NCBI GenBank assembly: GCA_030532425.1
Contig: JAUNLD010000015.1
Span: 1 to 50,121, forward strand
Direction: 5' to 3'
Length of the DNA: 50,121 nucleotides
From: Lautropia sp.
GTDB taxonomy: Bacteria; Pseudomonadota; Gammaproteobacteria; Burkholderiales; Burkholderiaceae_E
This document shows positions 28,771-37,263 of this stretch, in pieces. The number at the start of each line of letters is the position of its first letter. Within the stretch, counting starts at the first letter, position 1. The notes under the pieces were generated by a model that was given only the letters and a program-made list of their open reading frames with translations, searched no databases and was not told where the DNA came from. Position numbers and translations under genes: made by a program.

Positions 28771-30762
28771 TCAGGTCCGGGTGTCGTCGCGCGACGGCGT
28801 GGGCTCCGATGCCTGCGGGGGCGCATCGGTGCTGCCCGCCACATCTGCATCCGCCGGGCGGCTGGTGCTGCCATGATCCCCGATGCCGGCTGCGTTTCCG
28901 GATGAGGCCGTGCTGCTGACCGTCCCCGCTTCGGCGGGGCCGTGGGCGTTGGGCCCCGGGTTGTGCGGGGCGGAGGGTGAGCTGCTTCCGCTCGTGCCCG
29001 ACTGCGCTTTGCCGGTCTGGGGGGCGTCGTGGCCGGGGGCGTGCGTGAGGGCGTCGTCGTGGCGGATGCTGTTCACGGCGCTGGCCGCTTCGGCGTGTGC
29101 TTCGGTTGCCTCCACCTGGACGGTGGCATCCAGGGCAGTGCCGACGATGGTGGCCTGGAAGCCGGCGCGCAGGTCGGCGGCGTATTCGGGTTCATCGTCG
29201 GCCGTTTTTTTTTCCTGGGGCTGGCGCTGGCCGCTGATTTCGGCCAGGTCGGCGGCCAGGACGATGTTCAGGCGCTTGGCACCGCTGCCCAGCGCAGCCA
29301 TCGACAGCGCGTTGGGGTAGAGGCGGATCAGGATGCGTTCCATCGCCAGCGTCAGTTCGGTCTGTAGCGCTTTGGCGAGTGCGTCGGGGCCGTAATTCTG
29401 GCGTTTGCGCCAGAACTGGCTGAACTGTTCGGCCTGCTGGGCCAGCACGTCGGCCACGGTTTTTTCCCAGTAGGCGGGGTGTTCGGACTGCGCCCATTCG
29501 CCACGGCCCCGGCCATAGTGGGCCACGGCCAGGTAGGTGAGCAATGCCGACTTCACCAGCCGGTTCATCACGGCATCGGTCCAGGTGACGGTGACGGCAT
29601 CGATGCCGCGCACCATGTTGTAGCCCCGTGCCAGGCCCGCGCCACCCAGCGCACCGATGACGCCACCGGCGATCATGCCCCCGCCCAGCGTCAGGCCGCC
29701 GGCCAGCACGTCGGCCTTCAGGCCGGCCAGGGCACCGGTGACGAGGCCGCCGACCATCGCCGCATGGCTTTCGCTGAGGTTTTCGGTGATGTCGTAATGC
29801 TCGGCCAGGCGGTTGAGCACTTCCTCGCTGGCATGGCCTTCCAGGCCATGGGCATGGATGATCTCGTCGGTGGAGGCACGGATGCTGTCGTTCATCCGCT
29901 CGGCCAGCAGCTTCATGGCGGTCTGCTTGGCATCGTCCTGCCGGTCCCGGGTGACGCCCAGCACCTTGCCGACTTCGCGCAGCTGATCCTTGAGGCTGCT
30001 GTTGGGGATGCGCTCGCGGTCGAGCGCGGTGGCGGCCAGCCGGTTGGCCAGGATGTGCATCGACTGGTCGAAGGTCTTGCGGCGCTGGTTCTGCCACAGC
30101 AGGTTGAGGCGCTCGAAGGCGGGCTGCTTGGCGGCGGGCAGCAAGGGGGCCACGGCCTGCAGCAGGGCGCCTTCCTGCACCCAGCAGCGGGCAAAGGCAT
30201 CCAGTGCCAGCACCTGGCGCACGTCACCGAAGCGGGCCAGGTAGCTGCGCCAGCGTTCGATTTCCTCGGCTTCTGCCTGCGGACCGGCGGGGGGACCCAT
30301 CTGGTTGAGCAGGACGATGATCGGCTTGCCGATCCAGGCGAGGATCTTCATCTCCGGCTCGACGTAGCCGGCATCTTCGGGGTTCTCGCTGGCGTTGACG
30401 AGGTAGAGCACCACGTCGGCCTCTTCGCGGACGTTGCGCACGGCCTGCTGGCTGGACCACAGGGCGCGGTCGGTGAAGCGGTCCCAGACCTGCGAGACGA
30501 ACCAGCCGATGGGCTTGTCGGACTGCAGCAGGCGCCGAGCCAGGCGTGCGCTGTCGCCAAAGCCGGGGGTGTCCCACAGCAGCAGGGTGTCGCCTTCGGT
30601 AGTGCGGGCCAGCTCGAAGCGGTCGGCGGTGTCGGTGACGTGGGGTTCGTCACGGACTTCGCCGACGTTCTGGGAGAGCAGGGTGCGGGCGAGCGTGGTC
30701 TTGCCGACGTTGGTGTGGGAGACCAGGCTGAGGGCGATCGTGGTGGGGGCGTTGGTGGGCAC
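28771..30762 (-). CDS. DUF3482 domain-containing GTPase
   Basis: The 663-residue protein begins with an Era/TrmE-like G domain: P-loop SHTNVGKTT (15-23), DTPG (64-67), and a degenerate NQMG where NKxD is expected. The DUF3482 region follows, including a glycine-rich hydrophobic segment (about 330-390; ADVLAGGLTLGGGMIAGGVI) that may insert in the membrane. The last 140 residues are Ala/Ser/Thr/His-rich, low complexity and beyond the usual family length (about 450-500). DUF3482 GTPases usually sit next to a DUF2868 membrane protein; here that partner is one gene upstream. Function is unknown. Confidence 0.85.
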   Translation of the reverse strand: MPTNAPTTIALSLVSHTNVGKTTLARTLLSQNVGEVRDEPHVTDTADRFELARTTEGDTLLLWDTPGFGDSARLARRLLQSDKPIGWFVSQVWDRFTDRALWSSQQAVRNVREEADVVLYLVNASENPEDAGYVEPEMKILAWIGKPIIVLLNQMGPPAGPQAEAEEIERWRSYLARFGDVRQVLALDAFARCWVQEGALLQAVAPLLPAAKQPAFERLNLLWQNQRRKTFDQSMHILANRLAATALDRERIPNSSLKDQLREVGKVLGVTRDRQDDAKQTAMKLLAERMNDSIRASTDEIIHAHGLEGHASEEVLNRLAEHYDITENLSESHAAMVGGLVTGALAGLKADVLAGGLTLGGGMIAGGVIGALGGAGLARGYNMVRGIDAVTVTWTDAVMNRLVKSALLTYLAVAHYGRGRGEWAQSEHPAYWEKTVADVLAQQAEQFSQFWRKRQNYGPDALAKALQTELTLAMERILIRLYPNALSMAALGSGAKRLNIVLAADLAEISGQRQPQEKKTADDEPEYAADLRAGFQATIVGTALDATVQVEATEAHAEAASAVNSIRHDDALTHAPGHDAPQTGKAQSGTSGSSSPSAPHNPGPNAHGPAEAGTVSSTASSGNAAGIGDHGSTSRPADADVAGSTDAPPQASEPTPSRDDTRT

Positions 30763-30850
30763 GGGCGTGAAGGGGCGGGCAATCAGGCGTTGGCCGGCAG
30801 GCCGGAACCCCGATTGTGCATCAGCTTTGCCCGTGCTTCACGGCCCTGGC

Positions 30851-31489
30851 TCAGAGGGGCGGCCGGTAGGCGACGCTGGCCACGGCATGCCTGTCGTCAA
30901 CGTTGATGAGGGAGAGCGAGATCGTGGCACCGCCGGGCAGATGCCAGGCCTTGAGGGCGTCGAAGTTGGTGGCGGGCTTGCCGAAACGGCCTTCGAGCGC
31001 CTGACGCAGCCGTTCGACATCAACCTTGGCCTGGACGGTGGGTTTGGCGCGCAGCTGTTCGTCGGCCTTGTCTTCCATCAGCACCACGCTCAGGAGCTTG
31101 CCGTCGATGAAGTAGTACTGAGCCTTGAGGGCCATGTCTGCCAGCGTGACGCCGCGCTTGTAGAGCAGGGCGTTGCCGCCATCGCGCAGTGCCGGGCCAT
31201 TCCACGGCTGGGCGCCCATCACGGTCTGGCGTACCTGCATCACGCTCATGCCGGATTTCAGGCCAATCCAGGGCAGGTCGTGGTGGGCGGAACGGGGGCT
31301 GCTGCCCTGGCTGCCGGGGGCGCGGGTGGCATCGGCGGCGTCGATGGCGCCGTTGGTGTCGATGCTGCACGGGGCTGCCTGATAGCTGGTCTTGCCGTGG
31401 GCAACACACTTGTAGATCTTGGCCTGGGCACTGGGGGCGGCCAGCATCAGCAGCGCAGCCAGGGGCATCAGGCGGAGGGTCTTCTTCAT
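30851..31489 (-). CDS. Hypothetical secreted protein with DUF4124-like N-terminus
   Basis: The 212-residue product has a Sec signal peptide (MKKTLRLMPLAALLMLAAPS, cleavage after AQA), then KIYKCVAHGKTSYQAAPC. That resembles the DUF4124 start, in which Y-K-C and Q-x-x-P-C bracket a small disulfide-bonded domain. After a Ser/Pro linker, a second domain (about 75-205) is unrecognised; its LKSGMSVMQVRQTVMG resembles SmpA/OmlA-like folds only loosely. It sits between the DUF2868 and DUF3482 genes, 88 bp from the GTPase start. A periplasmic role is expected; function is unknown. Confidence 0.68.
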   Translation of the reverse strand: MKKTLRLMPLAALLMLAAPSAQAKIYKCVAHGKTSYQAAPCSIDTNGAIDAADATRAPGSQGSSPRSAHHDLPWIGLKSGMSVMQVRQTVMGAQPWNGPALRDGGNALLYKRGVTLADMALKAQYYFIDGKLLSVVLMEDKADEQLRAKPTVQAKVDVERLRQALEGRFGKPATNFDALKAWHLPGGATISLSLINVDDRHAVASVAYRPPL

Positions 31490-31692
31490 GATGGGAGCGA
31501 AGGGGCCAGCAGTGATCGTGGTGTGTGAGAGGAAAAAGTCGTGTTGTGTGCATGATGAAAAGGTGCATGCCCGTCGGCCAAGCGTGGCCGGACGGCTGGT
31601 CGTTCCGTCGGGGGGAACGGCAGCAGCGAGGGCGGGTAGGGAGGGTCGGCAGAGGGGGCTGCCCGGATGGCGCTGGAAGGGGAAAGGGCAGA

Positions 31693-31715
31693 ACAGGCGC
31701 CAGTGCGGCGCCTGT
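31693..31715 (-). terminator. Terminator-like hairpin after the DUF2868 gene
   Basis: ACAGGCGCC (31693-31701) and GGCGCCTGT (31707-31715) form a perfect 9-bp stem with a 5-nt loop, six bases past the DUF2868 stop on the minus strand and followed there by TTCTGCCCTTTCC. It likely ends the gshA-DUF2868 transcript. The rest of the gap (31490-31692) shows no gene. Confidence 0.55.
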
Positions 31716-31720
31716 GGGGC

Positions 31721-33250
31721 TCAGTGCAGCCCGGGGGCCTTGTGCCGGGGCGTGCTCAGCTGGCTTTCCAGTGCCCGGATGGCTTCGTCCTGTGCGAGGT
31801 CGCCGGCCGGTACGCCCAGATCCACGAAAACCGGTGGCAGGTCGCTGTGGGTGGCCAGGATGCGACGCCAGGTGTTGCGGCGGCTGTCCAGACGGGTGGT
31901 GTCGTGACCGAAACGGGCGCGGAAGCCGCTTTCGTCGACGATGGCCACCAGGGGCAGACCGGGGGGAAGCAGCTGGCTCAGGCGGTCGAGGAAGATGGCG
32001 TGATTTTCGGCTTCCGGGGTGGCCGAGAGGTTGAACAGGGCCAGGGCGGCCGAGACGCCGTCGAGGGCAGGCAGTGGCGCCGCAAGCCCGTCTTCATCGC
32101 CCAGGGCCAGGGGCGGTTGCAGATGCAGTCGGGTGAGCTCACTCAGGCTCTGACGCAGCAGGGCCTGCAGGCCGGCACGGGCTTCTTCGGACGGGGTGTA
32201 GCTGTAGGGTTGTACCCAGACCCGTGCGGTTTCGCCGCGCTGGTGGCGTTGCAGGTCGCGGAAGTAGCCGTCATCCAGCGGTAGCGGGAAGTCCTGTGCC
32301 AGGCGGGTGGCCCGCCAGCGGTGCCAGCCGGCCAGCAGCAGGCGGGGCAGTACCACCACCATCAGCATGGTGAGGGTCTGGAGGTGAATCCAGGGGGCGG
32401 CGTTTTCGCCGGGGCTGTCGGGAAAGCGCAGCGTGCCCAGGTGGGCGGCATTCGGCAGCGGGATGCCACTGACGATGCTGGCGGGGCCCCACAACCACTG
32501 AATGAGGGTGTGGACCTGATCGGCGCCCAGGAAGGTGCTTTCCCAGCCGGCCCGGTACTCGAAGGCCAGGCCGCGCAGGTACAGGCCGCCCAGGGCGCCC
32601 AGCGCAAAGAGCATGGCGCAGGCGTGCAGCAGCGACAGTGCCCGCTGGCCGTAGAGGGGGGCGGCTGCCTTGAACCAGTTGGCCCGGAAGTTGCCCAGTG
32701 CCTCGGTGGGCGCGGCATCGGCCGGGGCGGCCTGACCGGGGGCGGAGTCTGGTGCCGCGGCCGCGCGGGCGGCCGCACGCCGGCTGCCCTGGCCGGTGGC
32801 CAGCCGCACCAGCAGCCGCTGGATGCCGGTGCTCTGGATGCGGCTCTGGCCGGGCCAGAAGGCATTGAAGGCCAGCACCAGGTAGGTGAGCAGGTTCCAG
32901 GCCAGAATCAGCAGCAGCGGCGGGTTGAGGATGTTGATGCGGTTGCCGGCGCCGGCGGCATCCAGCGCCAGGCCGGAGAGCAGGGCCAGCAGCAGCAGCA
33001 CCGGGGCAATCCACGGGCGCCATGACAGGGCATCGAGGGGTTCCCGGAGCGCGGGCTGGCGGCGCAACAGGCGATCCAGCGCCAGCTGGCTGCGCGCCCG
33101 GATGAAGTCGGCAGGCGTGGCCTGCGGGCCGACACGCCGCATCGCCTCGCGTGAGGCGTGCTGACGGTCTTCGTCGGTCCAGAGGGGAGAGGCGGGCTGG
33201 CGCTCGATGGCACGGACCAGCAGCGCCTGGCGGGCGTCGTTTTCGGTCAC
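31721..33250 (-). CDS. DUF2868 domain-containing membrane protein
   Basis: The 509-residue inner-membrane protein has four strong hydrophobic segments: IAPVLLLLALLSGLALDAAG, LLLILAWNLLTYLVLAFNAF, ACAMLFALGALGGLYLRGLA and MLMVVVLPRLLLAGW. A hydrophilic N-terminal region precedes them and a cytoplasmic C-terminal domain follows. The pattern matches the DUF2868 family, which co-occurs with DUF3482 GTPases, so the two probably work as a membrane protein/GTPase pair of unknown purpose. Its ATG overlaps the gshA stop (33247-33250), implying translational coupling with glutathione synthesis. Confidence 0.85.
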   Translation of the reverse strand: MTENDARQALLVRAIERQPASPLWTDEDRQHASREAMRRVGPQATPADFIRARSQLALDRLLRRQPALREPLDALSWRPWIAPVLLLLALLSGLALDAAGAGNRINILNPPLLLILAWNLLTYLVLAFNAFWPGQSRIQSTGIQRLLVRLATGQGSRRAAARAAAAPDSAPGQAAPADAAPTEALGNFRANWFKAAAPLYGQRALSLLHACAMLFALGALGGLYLRGLAFEYRAGWESTFLGADQVHTLIQWLWGPASIVSGIPLPNAAHLGTLRFPDSPGENAAPWIHLQTLTMLMVVVLPRLLLAGWHRWRATRLAQDFPLPLDDGYFRDLQRHQRGETARVWVQPYSYTPSEEARAGLQALLRQSLSELTRLHLQPPLALGDEDGLAAPLPALDGVSAALALFNLSATPEAENHAIFLDRLSQLLPPGLPLVAIVDESGFRARFGHDTTRLDSRRNTWRRILATHSDLPPVFVDLGVPAGDLAQDEAIRALESQLSTPRHKAPGLH

Positions 33251-34836
33251 TGATCCAGCGGGGGAATCGAGGAAATGTAGTGCTGCCGCCAGGTTTCGAA
33301 GTCACCGGTGTCGGCGGCTTCGATCTCGGCCTGTTCGGCGACGGAATGCCTGGCCATTGTCTCGAACGCCTGACGGGTGTCGAGTGGCAGGGGCTGGGCG
33401 AGCAGTTGTGCGCGGTGGGCGGCAGACAGGGTGCAGGCCGTGTCGACCAGTGAGTGCCGCGCGTTGGCGGCCACGGCAGCCATCAGACGGGCCGAGGGCG
33501 TGGTGTCCATGTCTTCGAGGCGCTGCCGGGCCATCGCCAGGGCATCGGCATAGGCCCCCTGCGCTTCGGGGTGGGCCTCGTCGAGGCGTTGGGCGACGGC
33601 TTCGCAACTGGTGAGGATGTCGCGTCCCCAGTCGAGCAGGGGGCGGTAACTGTGGTCGGCCTGCAGCAGGCGCAGGCCGGGCTCGCGACCGCGCTGGGCG
33701 ACGGTGTGGCGATTGGCCGACTGGGCGGCGATGATCGCTGGCGTGTCGCGTGGGCTGTCCTCCAGCAGGCAGTGCAGCAGGAAGGTGTCGAGGAAGCGGA
33801 TGACCGGGGCGGTGATGCCGATGGCACTGAAGGGATCGAGGTCCATCAGGCGTACTTCGATGTACTCCACACCGCGGCTTGACAGCGCAGTGAGCGGTCG
33901 CTCACCTTTTTTGATGGGCTGCTTGGGGCGAATGGTGCCGTAGAACTCGTTCTCGATCTGCAGCAGCGAGGTCGAGAGCTGGCGGTAGTCGTCGCCCTGG
34001 CGGATGCCGATCTTCTCGTAGGCCGGGTAGGCGCGGGTCAGGGCATCATGCAGCGAGCGGGCGTAGCTGCTCAGGCAGTTGTAGCTGGCGCCGATCTGGG
34101 CCTGGGCGTCGCTCTGGTAGCCCAGCGGGCCCATCCGCAGCGAGGTGGCATGGGGCAGGCCGAGTGCGTCGCTGCCGATGCCCTTGAGGATGTGGGGCAG
34201 GCCTTCGGCAAAGCCTCGCAGCACCAGCGGCGAGGCACCGAACAGCAGCATCAGCAGCCAGGACTGCTGGCGGAAATTGCGGATCAGGGCAAAGTAGCCC
34301 TGGTCGCGGGCCTTGCGGGGATCGGCATCCAGCTCGCTGCCGGGCAGGCCCTGGAGAACCGGCCACAGGCCGGTGGGCACCGAAAAGTTGTAGTGCAGGC
34401 CGGAGATGGTCTGCATCCGGCTGCCGTAGCGATACTTGAGGCCGGTGCGATAGAGCGTCTTGGCGCGGCCGATGAAGGAGCTGCCGTACTGGCCGATCGG
34501 GATCTGGTGGTCGGGGGGCAGCAGGCAGGGCATGCTGGTGGCCCAGAGCAGTTCGTCGCCGATGGCTTGCAGCACCACCTGATGGGTGCGGGTCAGCTCG
34601 TCCAGGCAGGGGTCGATGCCCTGGTGGACCCCGGTGATGAGCTCGACCTGCGACTCGCTGAAATCGGTGGTGATGAGCGGGTGGGTGAGCGGTGAGCCGA
34701 GGGCCGCCGGGTGCGGATGTGTCGACAGGTGACCGTCGGGGGTGGTCCGCAGGCTTTCCTTTTCGAGACCGCGACCCAGCTGGCGCAGCAGGGCGGGTTC
34801 GATACGGGCGAGGCGGCGTCGGATGGGTTCAGACAT
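33247..34836 (-). CDS. gshA: Glutamate-cysteine ligase GshA
   Basis: The 529-residue cytoplasmic enzyme joins glutamate and cysteine with ATP, the first step of glutathione synthesis. It is of the E. coli (proteobacterial) type, with LGRGLEKESLRTTPDGHLS, TTDFSESQVELITG carrying metal/ATP-site glutamates, SGLHYNFSVP and RGVEYIEVRLMDLDPF. Length is typical (about 520). ATG 34836 is chosen by homology, because upstream open-frame residues are low complexity; no strong ribosome site is seen. It leads the transcript into the DUF2868 gene, whose start overlaps its stop. Confidence 0.94.
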   Translation of the reverse strand: MSEPIRRRLARIEPALLRQLGRGLEKESLRTTPDGHLSTHPHPAALGSPLTHPLITTDFSESQVELITGVHQGIDPCLDELTRTHQVVLQAIGDELLWATSMPCLLPPDHQIPIGQYGSSFIGRAKTLYRTGLKYRYGSRMQTISGLHYNFSVPTGLWPVLQGLPGSELDADPRKARDQGYFALIRNFRQQSWLLMLLFGASPLVLRGFAEGLPHILKGIGSDALGLPHATSLRMGPLGYQSDAQAQIGASYNCLSSYARSLHDALTRAYPAYEKIGIRQGDDYRQLSTSLLQIENEFYGTIRPKQPIKKGERPLTALSSRGVEYIEVRLMDLDPFSAIGITAPVIRFLDTFLLHCLLEDSPRDTPAIIAAQSANRHTVAQRGREPGLRLLQADHSYRPLLDWGRDILTSCEAVAQRLDEAHPEAQGAYADALAMARQRLEDMDTTPSARLMAAVAANARHSLVDTACTLSAAHRAQLLAQPLPLDTRQAFETMARHSVAEQAEIEAADTGDFETWRQHYISSIPPLDQ

Positions 34837-35017
34837 AGGCATTGAAGTACGGAGGCGCAACTGCCGGCAGCCGGAGTGGCTGGGGCGGGCGTCGCCTGAA
34901 AGCGTAGCAGAAAGCGTCCCGGGATGAGCGGCATTTGCGGGGCTGCTCCGGTGAAGGCGCTTCCGTGGGCCGTGTGCCTGCTGCATGGGCCGCAGGCAAC
35001 GTGCTGGCAGGGCGCTG

Positions 35018-35048
35018 GCCCGGCACCGGCATCTTCGCCGGGCCGGGC
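35018..35048 (-). terminator. Hairpin terminator after the TRAP transporter operon
   Basis: GCCCGGCACCGGC (35018-35030) and GCCGGGCCGGGC (35037-35048) form a 12-bp stem with one bulge and a 6-nt loop, starting seven bases past the dctM stop on the minus strand. No T tract is present. The 218-bp gap 34837-35054 shows no gene. Confidence 0.5.
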
Positions 35049-35054
35049 GTGGGT

Positions 35055-36464
35055 TCAGGTACTGCCGAATACCAGCCCGGGCAGCCAGGTGGCCAGTTGT
35101 GGAAAGGCCAGCACGATGCCCAGGCCGATCAGCTGGAGAATGACGAAGGGCACGGCCCCGCGATAGATCGTGCTGGTGCTGATGCTGGCCGGTGCCACGC
35201 CACGCAGGTAGATCAGCGAAAAGCCGAAGGGGGGCGTCATGAAGCTGGTCTGCAGGTTCATGCCGACCAGCACGCCGAGCCAGACCGGGTTGATGTCCAG
35301 ATTCAGCAGCACCGGGGCGGTGATCGGGATGATGATGAAGATCACCTCGAAGGTGTCGAGGATGAAGCCGAGCAGGAACATCACCAGCATGACGATCAGC
35401 AGTGCACCCATGGCCCCGCCGGGCAGGTCGGAGAGCAGCGTGTGCACCAGATCCTCACCGCCGAGCATGCGGAAGACGATCGAGAAGACGGCCGCACCCA
35501 GCAGCAGGGTGAAGACCATCGAGGTGATGGTTGCCGTCGACAGGCAGGCTTCGCGCAGCAGCTTCAGCGACATGCGACGCTTGAGCAGGATCAGCAGCAG
35601 GGCCCCGACCGAGCCGACCGAGGCGGCTTCGGTGGGGGTGGCGATGCCGCCGAGGATCGAGCCGAGCACCGCAACGATCAGGACCAGCGGTGGCAGCAGC
35701 GCAGTCAGGATGTCGCGGCCCAGGCTGGTGCGGGCCTGCTGGTCCGGCACGATGGCCGGACAGGATTTCGGATCGACGATGGCCTTGGCGGCCATGTACA
35801 GCATGTAGAGAAGGATCAGCAGGACACTGGGCAGCAGGGCGCCGACGAAGAGGTCTCCGACCGAGACGGGGGTTGGCGCGAAATTGCCCTTGGCCATCTG
35901 CACCTGGGCATGAGTGCCGGCGAGCATGTCGCCCATGAAGATCAGGATGGTGGAGGGCGGGATGATCTGGCCAAGGGTGCCGGAAGCGGCGATGACGCCA
36001 CTGCCGAGGCGCGGGTCGTAGCCGGCGCGAAGCATGGCGGGCAGGCTGATGAGCCCCATGGTGACGACGGTGGCGCCGACCACGCCGGTCGAGGCGGCCA
36101 GCAGGGCGCCAACGATGATGACCGAGAAGCCGAGGCCGCCACGCACCTTGCCGAACAGCCGTCCCATCGTGGCCAGCAGTGACTCGGCGATGCCGGAGCG
36201 TTCGAGCAGCACGCCCATGAAGATGAAGAGGGGGACGGCCACCAGCACCTCGTTGGACATGAAGCCGACATACCGTGCGGCCAATGCGCCGAAGTTGCTG
36301 AAGTCGAAGACGCCCAGCTGCCAGCCGATGGCGGCGACGATGAGGGAGGCGCCGGCCAGCGAATAGGCGACAGGGAAGCCGAGCATCAGCACGCCGATGA
36401 TGCCGAAAAACAGCGTGCCGGCCAGAATCTCGCCGATCAGGACGGGGTCCATGACGCTTTCCAT
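35055..36464 (-). CDS. TRAP transporter large permease subunit (DctM-like)
   Basis: The 469-residue inner-membrane protein has about 12 hydrophobic helices and typical DctM stretches: VGFMSNEVLVAVPLFIFMGV, GVVGATVVTMGLISLPAMLR and GQIIPPSTILIFMGDM. It forms the Na+-driven transport channel that works with the small subunit and the periplasmic DctP protein. AGGAAAC precedes ATG 36464; ATG 36452 is an alternative. It starts three bases after the small-subunit stop. Length is slightly above the usual 425-430. Confidence 0.92.
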   Translation of the reverse strand: MESVMDPVLIGEILAGTLFFGIIGVLMLGFPVAYSLAGASLIVAAIGWQLGVFDFSNFGALAARYVGFMSNEVLVAVPLFIFMGVLLERSGIAESLLATMGRLFGKVRGGLGFSVIIVGALLAASTGVVGATVVTMGLISLPAMLRAGYDPRLGSGVIAASGTLGQIIPPSTILIFMGDMLAGTHAQVQMAKGNFAPTPVSVGDLFVGALLPSVLLILLYMLYMAAKAIVDPKSCPAIVPDQQARTSLGRDILTALLPPLVLIVAVLGSILGGIATPTEAASVGSVGALLLILLKRRMSLKLLREACLSTATITSMVFTLLLGAAVFSIVFRMLGGEDLVHTLLSDLPGGAMGALLIVMLVMFLLGFILDTFEVIFIIIPITAPVLLNLDINPVWLGVLVGMNLQTSFMTPPFGFSLIYLRGVAPASISTSTIYRGAVPFVILQLIGLGIVLAFPQLATWLPGLVFGST

Positions 36465-36467
36465 GAA

Positions 36468-37019
36468 TCAGTTTCCTTCCTGCTGATAGCGCAGATGGGG
36501 CGGCAGCAGGGATTCGCGACCGGCCAGCACCAGGACCGAGCGGGCCAGCATGGCCAGGCCCTGCAAGGCCGTGGTGACGACGAAGACCAGGATGAAGGCC
36601 TTGAGAACGAAGAAGCCCGGCATGCCACCGGCATTGGGCGAGCCTTCCTGAAGCTTCCAGGCCCGCAGCACATAGGGCCAGGCGTAGAGCCAGACCACCG
36701 TGCAGAAGGGCAGCAGGCACAGCAGCACACCGAACAGGTCCCGCCAGGCTTTCTGGCGCAGCGAGGCACGACGGTAGAAGATGTCGACGCGGACGTGCTG
36801 GTCGCGGGCCAGGGCCGGGGCGCTCATTGCCATGAACATGGCACCGCTCAGCCAGACGTAGAGATCCTGCATCCAGATCTGGGAGGTGGAGAACAGGTAG
36901 CGCTGGACGACGACGGTGAAGCAGACCAGCACGATGGCCAGCGCCAGCCAGGAGAAGATGCGGCCGAGCAGGCCGTTGAGGGCGCTGATGAAGGAGACAT
37001 ACTGCGCGAGGGCACGCAT
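36468..37019 (-). CDS. TRAP transporter small permease subunit (DctQ-like)
   Basis: The 183-residue protein has four transmembrane helices. The WMQDLYVWLSGAMFMAMSAP segment with following charged residues (RDQHVRVDIFYRR) is the DctQ signature. It associates with the large permease. ATG 37019 is preferred over the upstream in-frame codon because homology begins at MRALAQYVSFISALNGLLGR. It follows dctP after a 244-bp gap that contains a strong hairpin. Confidence 0.88.
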   Translation of the reverse strand: MRALAQYVSFISALNGLLGRIFSWLALAIVLVCFTVVVQRYLFSTSQIWMQDLYVWLSGAMFMAMSAPALARDQHVRVDIFYRRASLRQKAWRDLFGVLLCLLPFCTVVWLYAWPYVLRAWKLQEGSPNAGGMPGFFVLKAFILVFVVTTALQGLAMLARSVLVLAGRESLLPPHLRYQQEGN

Positions 37020-37168
37020 GGGCAAGAGCCTCTGGAACGGAAAAAGAACGGGGGCCACAGGGGGCGGCAGCTGATGGTCGTGCCGGGCACCCGGCCCGGG
37101 GAGCCGGAAGGGCGCCGCCGGGCGGCGGGACCCTGGTGGTGCACAGGACGGGGCGGGGGCGTGTCGCG

Positions 37169-37193
37169 GCCCGGCGCCCGGGGGGCGCCGGGC
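37169..37193 (-). other. Strong hairpin between dctP and dctQ
   Basis: GCCCGGCGCCC (37169-37179) and GGGCGCCGGGC (37183-37193) are exact inverse complements with a 3-nt loop, in the 244-bp gap after the binding-protein gene. No T tract follows. It probably causes partial termination or protects the dctP mRNA, so the binding protein is made in excess over the permeases. Confidence 0.6.
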
Positions 37194-37263
37194 CTGCTCA
37201 CCCGGAGCGTCCGTGAGATGCAGGGCGGCAGGCCGGCAGGGGGCTCCCGGGCTGGCAACAGCC

